From PGZG01 sp046292765 (GTDB taxonomy: Bacteria > Pseudomonadota > Gammaproteobacteria > Pseudomonadales > Alcanivoracaceae), in the NCBI GenBank assembly GCA_046292765.1, contig JBKBQA010000006.1, positions 62,001-126,000 of the forward strand: a stretch of DNA of 64,000 nt. Direction: 5' to 3'. The notes beneath the pieces are model-generated. The model was not told where the DNA came from. It ran no database searches and saw nothing but the letters and a program-made list of their open reading frames with translations. This document shows, in pieces, positions 1-8,989 of this stretch (its first letter is position 1; the number at the start of each line of letters is the position of its first letter). The position numbers and the translations under genes are program-made.

Positions 1-741
1 ATCGATTTGTGGCAGTACGTAAAGCTCACCACGATCCAGCGCATCAAGTGTTTGTCGGGCGACTTTGTCGGCAGTGGTCAGGGCGAAGCGAGTCATGGCG
101 GACCGCGCAAATTCGCGGCGCCTTTCCGGTAGCTTGCCGTCGTTGACGATGTTGGTGGGGACCACGGTCGGGCACAGTGCAGTGACTTTAACCCCGGTTC
201 CGGCAAGCTCAGCAGCCAGGGTTTCCGAGAGCGCCAGCACCCCGGCCTTGGTGACGTTGTAGGTGCTCATTTCCGGCGCTGCACCAAAAGCGGCGGCGGA
301 AGCGACATTGATGATGCCACCATAGCCAAGATCCCGAAGTTTCGGCGCGAAGTAATGGCAGCCGTGGATTACGCCCCAAAGATTCACGTTCATGCACCAG
401 TGCCAGTCATCCAGTGGCACGTCGCCGATGGGCCCACCGAGACCCACACCTGCATTGTTGATAACCAGTGTCACCGGACGGCCGAGCAGTTTCTCGGCCT
501 CATCACTGAGTGCTTCCATCTGCTTCGCATCGCCGACGTCACAGTGACGGGCAGTTGCCTTGCTGCCCAGCGCCTGCAGGCTTGCGGCGACCTGCTCGGC
601 TCGCTCCTCATTGATGTCTGCACAGATAACCGTGCCGCCACGACGTGCCAGCTCGTAGGCAAAGCTGCGACCAATGCCGCTGCCTGCTCCGGTGACGATA
701 GCGGCTGCATTACGTGAAGGGGGTAGCGGTTGCTTTTTCAT
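1..741 (-). CDS. Short-chain dehydrogenase/reductase, partial (3' end outside window)
   Basis: The minus-strand frame is open from an ATG at 741 to the window edge (247 codons, no stop), so the C-terminus is missing. The N-terminus has the Rossmann cofactor loop TGAGSGIG, followed by NNAG in the middle and a catalytic Y-x-x-x-K (YNVTK) after a Ser-rich strand, the classical SDR pattern for an NAD(P)-dependent alcohol/ketone oxidoreductase. The substrate cannot be read. The gene lies 10 bp downstream of the metal-dependent hydrolase on the same strand. An SDR next to a PF10118-type hydrolase and a TetR regulator is a recurring arrangement in oil- and lipid-degrading gammaproteobacteria, so a role in lipid or hydrophobic substrate metabolism is inferred. 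Confidence 0.85.
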   Translation of the reverse strand, partial: MKKQPLPPSRNAAAIVTGAGSGIGRSFAYELARRGGTVICADINEERAEQVAASLQALGSKATARHCDVGDAKQMEALSDEAEKLLGRPVTLVINNAGVGLGGPIGDVPLDDWHWCMNVNLWGVIHGCHYFAPKLRDLGYGGIINVASAAAFGAAPEMSTYNVTKAGVLALSETLAAELAGTGVKVTALCPTVVPTNIVNDGKLPERRREFARSAMTRFALTTADKVARQTLDALDRGELYVLPQID

Positions 742-750
742 AAGTGCCCC

Positions 751-1683
751 TCAGGCGGGTTGCGCAACTGGACGGATACGGCGCCCTGTCCGGATACCGG
801 GCTGGTGATCAAGCAGTGCCTCGAATGCCTTGTGGGTGTCACCAGTCTGTTCGTAGGCGCGCTTCCAGATTCTGATGATCTCCCGGTTGTCATCGTCCCA
901 GGGATGGAAGGTGGGCGAGAAATAGGGGAATACACCTGCCAGCACTTTGGAAAGAATGCCAGGTTTGACGAACAGCACCTTGAGCATATGCGTCGCCGAA
1001 CGCAGATTGAGGAGCTGTTTGTCTTTGGCCAGCAAGAACGCCTGATTGCCGATCATGATCGGAAAGCCGAGTGCGATGGCCAGCATCATGCCGCTGATAC
1101 GCAACCGGTAACTGCGTAGGCCGCCGCCGCTGGCGTCGACGAACACATCAAAGCTGACACTCTTGTGCTCGGTTTCCTCGACGAAGTGCCAGTACAGCAT
1201 GGCCCGTAATTCAGGGTGCGTTTCGTCGAAAAGTTCCGGGTGCTCAAGCAGCACCGAGGAAATGATGGCGGTGAAGTGTTCAAATGCCGCAGCGATGGAG
1301 CTTTGCATGTCATCGCTCAGGCGATGCTGGAGTTCCTTGCGAATAAGTTTGAAGATGGCTTCGACCTTGTCCATAGGGACGCCCTGCTGCACGCAGATGG
1401 CGTTCATCTCGTCATGCTCGCGGGCATGAATGCGCTCCTGGCGGATGAACTCGCCGGCAGCTTTGCGCACTTCCGGGTCGCGCAGTTTGTCAAGTTGTCT
1501 GCGGGCCGAGTTCATCACCCAGCGTTCGCCATCCGGCACGGCAGCCAGAATGGCGTTCATCCAGTGCGTGCTCCAGGGGTCGTTGTTGAACCAGTGGCGG
1601 GCGACCGTCTCGAGGTTCATCGGGAAGTGGAGGTCGCGCGTCACAACTTCGTCGTAACCGATCTTGCGATTTGCCAGAGCCAT
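751..1683 (-). CDS. Metal-dependent hydrolase, PF10118-like (ferritin-like fold)
   Basis: 310 aa. The start at 1683 is chosen because GGGAG lies about 6 nt upstream; a longer frame to 1767 has no such site and adds residues that do not look conserved. The sequence is helical and rich in His/Glu pairs (H-x-R-E-H-D-E near residue 105-110, E-x-x-H later), as expected for the predicted metal-dependent hydrolases of PF10118. No biochemical function is established for the family. It is read towards the SDR gene in a probable two-gene operon, divergent from the TetR gene at 1917, whose product may regulate it. Family assignment is by remembered sequence pattern. Confidence 0.7.
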   Translation of the reverse strand: MALANRKIGYDEVVTRDLHFPMNLETVARHWFNNDPWSTHWMNAILAAVPDGERWVMNSARRQLDKLRDPEVRKAAGEFIRQERIHAREHDEMNAICVQQGVPMDKVEAIFKLIRKELQHRLSDDMQSSIAAAFEHFTAIISSVLLEHPELFDETHPELRAMLYWHFVEETEHKSVSFDVFVDASGGGLRSYRLRISGMMLAIALGFPIMIGNQAFLLAKDKQLLNLRSATHMLKVLFVKPGILSKVLAGVFPYFSPTFHPWDDDNREIIRIWKRAYEQTGDTHKAFEALLDHQPGIRTGRRIRPVAQPA

Positions 1684-1916
1684 TTGGATTCTCCCACGGT
1701 AGTAACCATGGCAATCAACGTAGTTGGTCGTCCAGCCAAATGTCAATCCTGCCAGATAGACATACACCTGAAATATGTATCAGGCGTCGACGGAGCCTGA
1801 GCGGGCATCGGCGACAGGGTCATAAAGACGCTTATCGTGGGTGGGGCGAGATCGAATTTAGGCGTGTCGAACGGCATTCAGGCTAGAATATCGCTTCCGT
1901 TGCTCGGGAGGATGCC

Positions 1917-2540
1917 GTGAAGAAAAGTCGTCAGGACAGGTCGGTTGCCCAGTCTGATCGTGATTTCGTGTTGAGATCTGCCGCTCGCTTGTTCCGGGAG
2001 CAAGGTTATGACCGGACCACGGTCAAGGAGATTGCCGAAGCGTGCAACATGCTGCCCGGCAGCCTTCATTACCGCTATCAGGCCAAGGAAGACATCCTCG
2101 TCGACCTGATGCGGTTGGGCCTGGAGGAGGCCTCGATTGCTGTCTCTCAATCTGTGGAGGGAGTGACAGAGCCTGCTGAGCAGTTGCGCCGCGGCATTAA
2201 TGCGCACTTGCAAATGCTGGTCAGTGGATCGGATATGGTCTACGTGCTGTTGTTCGAGTGGCGCTCCTTGCGCGGCGGGGCGCGCAGGGAAATGATCAAG
2301 CTGCGAGATCGCTATGAGTCGCTGTGGGCCGCGATGCTGCAGCTACTGGCGGAGCAGGGAGTGATACGGAAGGATGTGGATCTCGAGCTGTTGCGTCTTA
2401 TCGGTCTCGGCGCACTCAACTGGGTGGCTACCTGGTTTCGTGAGGAAGGCCGCTATTCGCTCGAAGATATCGGTGATTTCGTTTGGCGAATGATTCGCAG
2501 CGCGGTGCTGGAAGAGCGCGAACAGCGGCCTGCCAGCTAA
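1917..2540 (+). CDS. TetR/AcrR-family transcriptional regulator
   Basis: 207 aa starting at GTG (1917) with a strong GGGAGGA site just upstream; an ATG 5 nt earlier runs straight into a stop. The N-terminal helix-turn-helix is typical of TetR (AARLFREQGYDRTTVKEIAEA, with the recognition helix around residues 45-60). The C-terminal ligand/dimer domain is helical and resembles the KstR2-like branch. It is divergent from the hydrolase/SDR operon (233 bp between starts) and upstream of a second TetR gene and the RND pump. Likely a repressor of one or both of these units; the ligand is unknown. Confidence 0.85.
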   Translation: MKKSRQDRSVAQSDRDFVLRSAARLFREQGYDRTTVKEIAEACNMLPGSLHYRYQAKEDILVDLMRLGLEEASIAVSQSVEGVTEPAEQLRRGINAHLQMLVSGSDMVYVLLFEWRSLRGGARREMIKLRDRYESLWAAMLQLLAEQGVIRKDVDLELLRLIGLGALNWVATWFREEGRYSLEDIGDFVWRMIRSAVLEEREQRPAS

Positions 2541-2595
2541 TCCGCAGCGTGTCGAAGTAGTTGCGCCTTACCTCCTTTGGCACTAAATTGGCCGC

Positions 2596-3228
2596 ATGAT
2601 TAATAAATCCCGGGGCCCAGGCCGGCCCGCTGCCGATGCCACCGCCGTGTCTCGTGATTCGGTATTAAGGGCGGCGTTCGGGGTATTCATCGACCGTGAG
2701 TACGACGCTGCCACCATGCGGGAACTGGCCCGGGCGGCGGGGGTGAGTGCTGCGCTGCTGAATCACTTGTTTGGCAGCAAAGAGGCGCTCTGGTTCGAGG
2801 CCGTAGATGCCGTTTATGGCCCATTACATCGGCAGCAGATGAGTGCACTGATGGCCCAGAGCGACGTGCGTGAGAGTGCCGGTATCAAGCAGACCCTGAA
2901 GACGCTGTTGCTGGGCTTGCTGGCGGAGCCCGGATTGCTCGGCTTTCTGTACCGTGAAGGCGAGCAGCAGAACAGGCGTGGCGCCTACCTGCGTAAAACC
3001 TATCTGGGGCCAATACTGGATCAGTTGTGGACAGTTTATGGCGGGCAAAGCGGCTTACCCCATCGTGCCGCGTTCGAGGTGCTGCTGCTGGGGGTGCCAC
3101 GCATGCTGGTATTTCCGCAACTGCTGGAGGAGCGTCATGGGCTGCTAGGCGACCCCGCCGGGTTGCTGATCGTAGCGCAGCAGGTGGTGGATAGAATGTT
3201 TGACATAGTGTTCGAGTCACAACCATAG
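2596..3228 (+). CDS. TetR-family regulator, second copy type, upstream of RND pump
   Basis: 210 aa from ATG 2596. A basic, Gly/Pro-rich leader (GPGRPAAD) precedes a TetR helix-turn-helix (TMRELARAAGVSAALLNHLF, about residues 38-57). The C-terminal half is unrelated to the preceding regulator. The gene ends 9 bp before the membrane-fusion-protein gene and is co-directional with it, so it most likely autoregulates the TetR-MFP-RND operon, as is common for efflux operons. Ligand unknown. Confidence 0.85.
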   Translation: MINKSRGPGRPAADATAVSRDSVLRAAFGVFIDREYDAATMRELARAAGVSAALLNHLFGSKEALWFEAVDAVYGPLHRQQMSALMAQSDVRESAGIKQTLKTLLLGLLAEPGLLGFLYREGEQQNRRGAYLRKTYLGPILDQLWTVYGGQSGLPHRAAFEVLLLGVPRMLVFPQLLEERHGLLGDPAGLLIVAQQVVDRMFDIVFESQP

Positions 3229-3237
3229 GCGAGTCAG

Positions 3238-4326
3238 ATGAAACAGGGTGGATGGATTCGGCGCTACGGGTGTTTGAGTGCGGTTTTGGTGGTTCTGGTT
3301 GGTTGCAGCCCCGAGCCCGAGGCGCCGCTGGCGCGCCCGGTAAAACTTGCGTATGCGGATCTCACTGGCACCGCTGGTCTGGTGCAGTATGTCGGTACCG
3401 TGTGGGCAAAGTCTGAGTCGACCCCGGGTTTTCGAGTCGCCGGCAAGGTCAGGCAGCGCCTTGTCGACCCCGGGGCCCGTGTCGACAAGGGTCAGGTACT
3501 GATGCGGCTGGATCAGGCCGATCTGGTTCTGGCTCTTAACTCTGCCCGTGCCAACCGCGACAGAGCTGAGGCCGAGTGGCGGCTGGCCGAGGTAGAGCTG
3601 GAGCGATTTCGTGATCTGCGCGACAAGCGGTTTGTATCGGAAACCGAGTTCGATCGGGCATTACTGGCGGAAAGGCGGGCACACGCCCTGTTTGAGCAGG
3701 CCGACTCGGAACTGTCCCTGGCGCGTAACCGACTCGCCTACACAGAGCTGGTGGCAACGGGCGACGGAACGGTAACGGAAGTTTTTGTCGATGTCGGAGA
3801 TGTGGTGGAGGCCGGGGCCCCGGTGGCCCGTATTGCGCTTGATGGTGCCCGTGATTTCGTCGTCGATGTGCCGGAAAGCCAGCGCAACTGGGTGAGCGCC
3901 TCGCCCGCCTCGATTACCCTCTGGGCCCTTGGCGAACGCCGTTTCAATGCCAGCCTGCGGGAGTTGGGTGCTGCGGCCGATCCGGTTACCCGCACCTACC
4001 GTGCACGTTTCAGTATTGAGGCAGATGACGCAGCCATCGAAATCGGGCAAACCGGCGTGTTGCGCCTGACATTGCCGGAACGTGGCATGGCAGTGGCGGT
4101 GCCTTCGGCAGCGCTCATTCCCCGGGACGAAGGGCACGGGGTCTGGGTCTATGATCCGGAGGAGGGCGTGATGCGCAGCCGGGGAGTAGAGATCGTTGGC
4201 GTGCTGAACAATGATGTGCTTGTCACCGGGTTGGCACCCGGTGAGCAGTACGCGGTCGCCGGTGTGCATGTTATCAGTGAAGGGCAACCGGCTCGGCCTA
4301 TGGCGCTGACATCGACCGGACAATGA
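3238..4326 (+). CDS. RND efflux periplasmic adaptor (membrane fusion lipoprotein)
   Basis: 362 aa. The N-terminus is a lipoprotein signal peptide with a lipobox ending at Cys23 (LVGC). Next come the half-lipoyl/biotinyl motifs (GKVRQRLVDPGARVDKGQ, then LVATGDGTVTEVFVDVGD), a coiled-coil hairpin at about residues 95-165, and a beta-barrel domain, the architecture of HlyD/AcrA-type adaptors. It bridges the RND pump to an outer-membrane channel across the periplasm. The stop codon overlaps the pump ATG (ATGA at 4323-4326), indicating translational coupling. No channel gene follows directly; a TolC-family gene lies at 25756 beyond the island. Confidence 0.93.
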   Translation: MKQGGWIRRYGCLSAVLVVLVGCSPEPEAPLARPVKLAYADLTGTAGLVQYVGTVWAKSESTPGFRVAGKVRQRLVDPGARVDKGQVLMRLDQADLVLALNSARANRDRAEAEWRLAEVELERFRDLRDKRFVSETEFDRALLAERRAHALFEQADSELSLARNRLAYTELVATGDGTVTEVFVDVGDVVEAGAPVARIALDGARDFVVDVPESQRNWVSASPASITLWALGERRFNASLRELGAAADPVTRTYRARFSIEADDAAIEIGQTGVLRLTLPERGMAVAVPSAALIPRDEGHGVWVYDPEEGVMRSRGVEIVGVLNNDVLVTGLAPGEQYAVAGVHVISEGQPARPMALTSTGQ

Positions 4327-7300
4327 CAATGTTGCTGAATCCGTCCCGCCTCGCTATCCGTCATGGGCACCTGACACTGTATTTTCTTGTCCTGCTGTTG
4401 CTTGGCGGTTTTTTTGCCTTGAGCTCGCTCGGGCAAGATGAGGACCCGCCATTTAATTACCGGATGATGGTGATTCGCGCTTTCTGGCCCGGCGCCACCG
4501 CCGAGCAGATGGTCGATCAGGTTGGCGACCTGCTTGAACAGACGCTTCAGGATGTCCCCTACGCGGATGAAATTCGCAGCTACGCCAAGCCGGGCGAGAT
4601 CAGTCTTATCTTCCAGATCAAGGAATCTTCACCACCACAACAGATTCAGCACATCTGGTATCTAACCCGCAAAAAAATTGGAGATGTTTGGGGGCAGATG
4701 CCGGCCGGTGTTGAAGGGCCTTTCATCAATGATGAGTTTGGAGATGTTTTCGGCCTGATTTATGCCCTTCAGGGCGACGGATTTGACTGGCAGGAGCTGG
4801 AAGACACAGCAGATGATATTCGCAAGAGTCTTATGGTGTTGCCGGATGTCAGCAAGATCGAATTATTCGGCAAGCAGCGGCGATATGTGTATATCGAGAT
4901 ATCGCAGAGTCGGCTGGCAACACTGGGCATCAGCGTGCCGGAACTGGCAGCCCAACTTGGACAACAAAACGAAGTGACACCGGCCGGGATCCTGCAGGGC
5001 GAGAGGGATCAGGTTCACCTGCGCGTCTCAGGTCGAATCAACAGGCTGGATGATCTGCGGTCGATGCCGGTCCATGCTGGCGGGCGCAGCGTCAAGCTGG
5101 AGGACATTGGTCGGGTGTTCGTCGGCTTCAGCGATCCTCCTGATCCGATGGTGCGGGTCAATGGAAAGCCGGTGGTCGCCATTGGTATTTCGATGCGAAA
5201 AGGCGGAGACATTATTGATCTCGGTGAGCAGTTGCAGGCTGCGCTTGACCTCATCCGAGCCAGCTTGCCGCTCGGCATGGAGCTGGTGCGGATACAGAAT
5301 CAGCCGGAGATAGTTGCGGATTCTGTCGGCGAGTTTATCCAGGCACTGATTGAGGCCCTGGTGATTGTGCTGTTGGTAACATTCGTCACACTTGGCTTCC
5401 AGGGAAGTTTTCGGCATCTGGACTGGCGCCCCGGGGTGGTCGTGGCACTGGCAATTCCGGCAGTGCTGGCTGGCACTTTTTTGCTCATGTATGTTGCCGA
5501 TATCGACTTGCACAAGATTTCGCTTGGTGCGCTGATCATTTCTCTTGGCCTGTTGGTTGATGATGCCATCATCATCATTGAAATGACGGTGCGTAAGCTT
5601 GAGGAAGGCATGGATCGGCACAGTGCCGCCACTTTCGCTTATGCCGAAACCGCCATGCCGATGCTTACAGGCACCTTGATTACTGCAGTAGGCTTCCTGC
5701 CTATCGGCCTCGCTAACTCATCTGTTGGCGAATATACCTTTGCCATTTTTGCCGTAACCGCATCGACTCTGCTGATTTCCTGGTGTATGGCAGTGTATTT
5801 TGTACCCTATATTGCTTACCACCTGTTGCAGGAACGGGGCTCCGGCGGTCAGCTCGCCGCTGAGCACGATGTGTATGACACGCCGTTCTATCGACGTCTC
5901 AAGGCTTTTATCGAGCTGTGTGTTGAGCGTAAATGGCAGACCCTTGCGGCAACCGGCGGCGCTATTGTTATTGGTCTTCTTGGTCTCATGTTAGTCGAGA
6001 AGCAGTTCTTTCCAGAGTCCAGCCGCCCGGAGATTCTGGTTGACCTGTGGCTGCCGGAGGGCAGCAGCATGAACTATATGCGTGAAACCACCGAGCAGGT
6101 CGAGGAGGCATTGCTCCTGCTGACGGATACCGGGCAGGTGAGCAGCTTTATCGGATCGGGTGCGCCGCGCTTCTATTTGCCTATGGACGTATTGTTTCCG
6201 CAAGCGAATCTCAGTCAGCTGATTGTCGAGGCGAAAGACGTCGGTCAGCGTAACGCACTGTTGACAGAGATGCAGATATTGTTTGCCGAACAATTCCCGG
6301 ATGTGCGTACTCGAGCGCGACTGCTGCCCAATGGCCCGCCTGTGCCCTATCCAGTGCAGTTTCGCATTATGGGGCCAGAGCCGGAGCAAGTACGTTACTG
6401 GGCTGATCAGGTCAGGGAGCAAATGGCTGCGGATTCTGATGTCCAGGGCCTCAACGACAACTGGAACGAACCGATCAAGATTCTGGATCTCCGACTTGAC
6501 CAGGCACGAGCCCGTCAGCTGGGTGCTTCCACGGCATCAGTGGCCAACTCGGGCCAGGCGCTGTTGTCGGGAATCGTCATCGGCTCGTTTCTTGACGGAG
6601 AGGATAATGTGCCGATCGTATTGCGCCAGCCGGTTGAGGAAAGAAACAGCCTGACGGCGATTGCGCAAGGGTATTTGCCGCTGGAAGGCGGTAGTTCGGT
6701 ACCCATATCTCATCTGGTGCATTCATCTCTCGGTTGGGAGCCAGGGGTATTGTGGCGCCACAATCGCCACTATGCGATTACCGTGCAAAGCGATGTATCC
6801 GGGGGCATACAAGGAGACACGGTGGCGCGGAGGCTGGATCGTCAGCTCGATGCAATTCGTCAGAACATGCCGCACGGTTATTTTATTGAAATTGCCGGTA
6901 CCGTTGAGCAATCACAAAAAGGCCAGGACTCGATTAACGCGTGGCTGCCGCTAATGGCGGCATTGATCTTCACCTTGCTGATGCTTCAGCTGAGGAGCGT
7001 GAAGCTGTCCCTGATGATGGTTATTACCGGACCGCTGGGATTGATTGGTGCGGCCTGGACACTCATCTTGCTTAGAGAGCCGCTGGGTTTCGTTGCGTTT
7101 CTCGGAGTGATCGCTATGAGCGGTATGATTATTCGCAACTCGGTTATTCTGGTTGATCAGGTTGAAAAGGACATCCAGCGCGGTATGAGCGGATTTGATG
7201 CGGTGGTGGCAGCAGCGGTTCGGCGTGCGCGGCCGATTTTCCTGACCACCATTACGGCGGTTCTTGCGATGATCCCTCTGACAACGACATCCTTCTGGGG

Positions 7301-7415
7301 CCCGATGGCGGTCGCTATCATGGGTGGATTGATTGTTGCGACCGCGTTGACCTTATTCTCATTGCCAGCCCTGTACGCGGCTGTTTACAAGCTTCACCGG
7401 AGCCAAGGATATTGA
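4323..7415 (+). CDS. RND-family efflux transporter permease (AcrB/HAE1-like)
   Basis: 1030 aa, full length for the family. The first transmembrane helix is at residues 17-36. Two large periplasmic loops alternate with two six-helix bundles. The proton-relay aspartate pair D413-D414 sits in a GLLVDDAIIIIEM motif in TM4. The protein is an inner-membrane proton antiporter working as a trimer with the adaptor encoded just upstream. It resembles the AcrB-like subgroup of Pseudomonas/Alcanivorax more than metal (CusA) exporters, since the Met clusters of CusA are not evident. Substrate unknown. The island sequence starts within about 75-250 bp of its stop codon. Confidence 0.93.
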   Translation: MTMLLNPSRLAIRHGHLTLYFLVLLLLGGFFALSSLGQDEDPPFNYRMMVIRAFWPGATAEQMVDQVGDLLEQTLQDVPYADEIRSYAKPGEISLIFQIKESSPPQQIQHIWYLTRKKIGDVWGQMPAGVEGPFINDEFGDVFGLIYALQGDGFDWQELEDTADDIRKSLMVLPDVSKIELFGKQRRYVYIEISQSRLATLGISVPELAAQLGQQNEVTPAGILQGERDQVHLRVSGRINRLDDLRSMPVHAGGRSVKLEDIGRVFVGFSDPPDPMVRVNGKPVVAIGISMRKGGDIIDLGEQLQAALDLIRASLPLGMELVRIQNQPEIVADSVGEFIQALIEALVIVLLVTFVTLGFQGSFRHLDWRPGVVVALAIPAVLAGTFLLMYVADIDLHKISLGALIISLGLLVDDAIIIIEMTVRKLEEGMDRHSAATFAYAETAMPMLTGTLITAVGFLPIGLANSSVGEYTFAIFAVTASTLLISWCMAVYFVPYIAYHLLQERGSGGQLAAEHDVYDTPFYRRLKAFIELCVERKWQTLAATGGAIVIGLLGLMLVEKQFFPESSRPEILVDLWLPEGSSMNYMRETTEQVEEALLLLTDTGQVSSFIGSGAPRFYLPMDVLFPQANLSQLIVEAKDVGQRNALLTEMQILFAEQFPDVRTRARLLPNGPPVPYPVQFRIMGPEPEQVRYWADQVREQMAADSDVQGLNDNWNEPIKILDLRLDQARARQLGASTASVANSGQALLSGIVIGSFLDGEDNVPIVLRQPVEERNSLTAIAQGYLPLEGGSSVPISHLVHSSLGWEPGVLWRHNRHYAITVQSDVSGGIQGDTVARRLDRQLDAIRQNMPHGYFIEIAGTVEQSQKGQDSINAWLPLMAALIFTLLMLQLRSVKLSLMMVITGPLGLIGAAWTLILLREPLGFVAFLGVIAMSGMIIRNSVILVDQVEKDIQRGMSGFDAVVAAAVRRARPIFLTTITAVLAMIPLTTTSFWGPMAVAIMGGLIVATALTLFSLPALYAAVYKLHRSQGY

Positions 7416-7656
7416 ATAAGTCGGTTGATGATCTTGGTGGGCGTTCGGTTGTGGAAATACCGTGACCACATATCCATATTATGGACAGGTTAAATTTTTC
7501 CTCTGCCATTGCCCCATGCCTTGAGCTCGTTTGGGTAGTCCTGTGGTGCGTCCGCGATATTGCTGCTGTCCTTGCCTGCCCCGGGTAGATAACTTAACTG
7601 CGCCGGCTTTCCGGCCATGAGATCCCGTAGCTTCTCCAGCGCCAGGCGTTTTTTCT
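7416..7656. other. Spacer between RND gene and IS element; left edge of island
   Basis: 241 bp between the pump stop codon and the IS target duplication. No tRNA, att-like copy of the 25613-25636 sequence or promoter was recognised. The right part carries the coding-like minus-strand fragment 7490-7660. The chromosome/island border must lie here or within the IS neighbourhood, but no repeat marks it. Confidence 0.4.
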
Positions 7657-7660
7657 CTAG
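7490..7660 (-). pseudogene. C-terminal ORF fragment truncated by the IS element
   Basis: Reading leftwards from the CTAG target site, 56 codons stay open to TAA at 7490-7492. They begin LEKKRLALEKLRDLM and end in a Gly/Arg/Lys-rich tail (WGNGRGKI). No start codon is present and the frame does not continue on the other side of the IS: the restored junction would have an in-frame stop. The charged helix at its start resembles the tail that follows the catalytic tyrosine in many tRNA-targeting tyrosine recombinases, so a remnant of the missing island integrase is possible. This is a weak resemblance only. Confidence 0.35.
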
Positions 7661-7759
7661 GGATGCTCTGAATAACTCGTCAAACAGCCCCGCGCCATCT
7701 TTATTTACCTGCGCCGCGCTGAATTTCGCGCAAGCCGCCCCTCAATTTGTTCATTTTCT

Positions 7760-7793
7760 CGCCTGAAATCCGCGTTTCGGCGGATTTCAGGCG
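7760..7793 (-). terminator. Perfect 14-bp hairpin downstream of the transposase
   Basis: The arms CGCCTGAAATCCGC (7760-7773) and GCGGATTTCAGGCG (7780-7793) pair perfectly around a 6-nt loop. It lies just after the transposase stop, inside the IS. It may end transposase mRNA or block incoming transcription from the RND operon. The minus-strand side is followed by a few T residues only, so termination strength is uncertain. Confidence 0.5.
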
Positions 7794-7801
7794 CACTGGC
7801 C

Positions 7802-8746
7802 CTAAGCCAGCAGGTATTTCTGACTGCGAAGCAGGTTCGCCAAACCGGCGAGCACATAAAGTCGGTTGGTGTTTTTCGCCAGACCGCGATAGCGAACCTT
7901 GCTGTAGCCGAACATGCGTTTGATGTAGAAGAACGCATGCTCAACCTTGGCGCGCACGCTGGCCTTAATGTGTTCCGCTTCTTCAATGTCTTCTGACGCA
8001 AGCTTCCTGCGCTTGCCGGGCCGCATGGCAACAAGCCATTCACGATTATCGGAGACAAGGTTCTCTCGATCCTGTGCGCCGGTGTACCCGGCATCAGCCC
8101 AAACTCGTTCTTCCTTGCCATGCAAGATCTTGTCCGCCACATTCAGGTCATGCTCGTTAGCGGGTGTCGTTTCGATGCTGTGAATCAATCCCAGCGACTC
8201 ATCCACTCCGATATGCATCTTCATGCCGAAGTGCCATTCGTTTCCCTTCTTGGCCTGATGCATTTCCGGATCACGCTCACCATCCTTGTTCTTGGTTGAG
8301 CTCGGGGCGAAAATGATGGTGGCATCGACAATGCTGCCCTCATGCAGCACCAGACCATGCCGATCCAGGTGCTTGTTGATCTTGTTGAACAGCTTCTTGC
8401 CCAGCTTGTGCTGCTCAAGAAGGTGGCGGAAGTTCAGGATGGTTGTTTCATCCGCTACTCGATCCAGGCGGATGCCGGCAAAACGCCGCATCGACTCAAT
8501 CTCGTAGAGCGCATCCTCCATTGCCGGATCACTCAGGTCGTAAACCAGCTGCATGATATGTACACGCAGCATGGCGGACAGCGGATACGGCGGCCGACCC
8601 ATGCTACCGCGGGCGTAGTGCTTGGCAATCGGAGCTTCGAGCTGCTTCCAGAGCAGCAGCACTTCCAGCTTCTCCAGAAACAGCTCACGGCGAGTCTTAC
8701 GCTTTTTGATGGCGTACTCGGCTTCGGTAAAGGTCAGCTGGCTCAT
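7802..8746 (-). CDS. IS5-family transposase
   Basis: 314 aa from the ATG at 8746, which has GGAG 7 nt upstream; a longer in-frame start at 8779 lacks one. The N-terminal IS5 domain (MSQLTFTEAEYAIKKRKTRR) is followed by the DDE transposase fold: first Asp in IVDATII, second Asp in WADAGYTG, and Glu in the KVEHAFFYIKRMFG helix. Length and residues are intact. It catalyses cut-and-paste-type movement of the surrounding element into CTAG-like sites. Confidence 0.95.
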   Translation of the reverse strand: MSQLTFTEAEYAIKKRKTRRELFLEKLEVLLLWKQLEAPIAKHYARGSMGRPPYPLSAMLRVHIMQLVYDLSDPAMEDALYEIESMRRFAGIRLDRVADETTILNFRHLLEQHKLGKKLFNKINKHLDRHGLVLHEGSIVDATIIFAPSSTKNKDGERDPEMHQAKKGNEWHFGMKMHIGVDESLGLIHSIETTPANEHDLNVADKILHGKEERVWADAGYTGAQDRENLVSDNREWLVAMRPGKRRKLASEDIEEAEHIKASVRAKVEHAFFYIKRMFGYSKVRYRGLAKNTNRLYVLAGLANLLRSQKYLLA

Positions 8747-8824
8747 GCGATCTCCGGAGGCTGGTGGGAACGGACTCAATTATGCCAAAGTACGGGAGTT
8801 TTTCAGAGGTTCCCTAGTTGCTAA

Positions 8825-8989
8825 TATGGTCCAGGTATCCAGCCGGCTGAGTGTGGCCGCCCACAGTCGGGCGATCCAAGACCCCCTGAGAAGCCGATGA
8901 CCCGCAATGAAGCTGAGGCCGAGCTTCTGAGAGCCTTCCGCCGGCTGCCGGCCAGACGCCGCAAAGCGCTGCTTGAGATGATTGATTAA
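8825..8989 (+). pseudogene. Small ORF or C-terminal regulator remnant beside the IS
   Basis: A frame open from just after a stop at 8822 reads through ATG 8897 to TAA 8987-8989. The last 30 codons (MTRNEAEAELLRAFRRLPAR...) match the style of the C-terminal tail of XRE/CI-type phage repressors (LLxAYRxLPxxxRxALL). Only a weak GAGAAG precedes the ATG. It may be a free-standing mini-protein or the relic of a repressor truncated by the IS. It is convergent with the RDF-like gene and overlaps its end by 4 bp. Confidence 0.3.

Larger units (their letters stand above)
7661..8813 (-). mobile_element. IS5-family insertion sequence, 1153 bp, with 4-bp CTAG target duplication
   Basis: The ends are imperfect inverted repeats of about 20 bp: the left end starts GGATGCTCTGAATAACTC at 7661 and the right end, read inward from 8813, starts GGAACCTCTGAAAAACTC. 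Both are flanked by CTAG (7657-7660 and 8814-8817), matching the YTAR target duplication of IS5-group elements. One transposase gene fills the element. A perfect 14-bp stem hairpin (7760-7793) lies between the transposase stop and the left end. Intact ends and reading frame suggest the copy may still be active. Confidence 0.9.

Noticed and set aside
7490..7660. Fragment as an H-NS-like protein (WGNGRGK tail)
   Set aside because: The tail only loosely recalls the H-NS GRG motif; no supporting N-terminal region, so no family was assigned.
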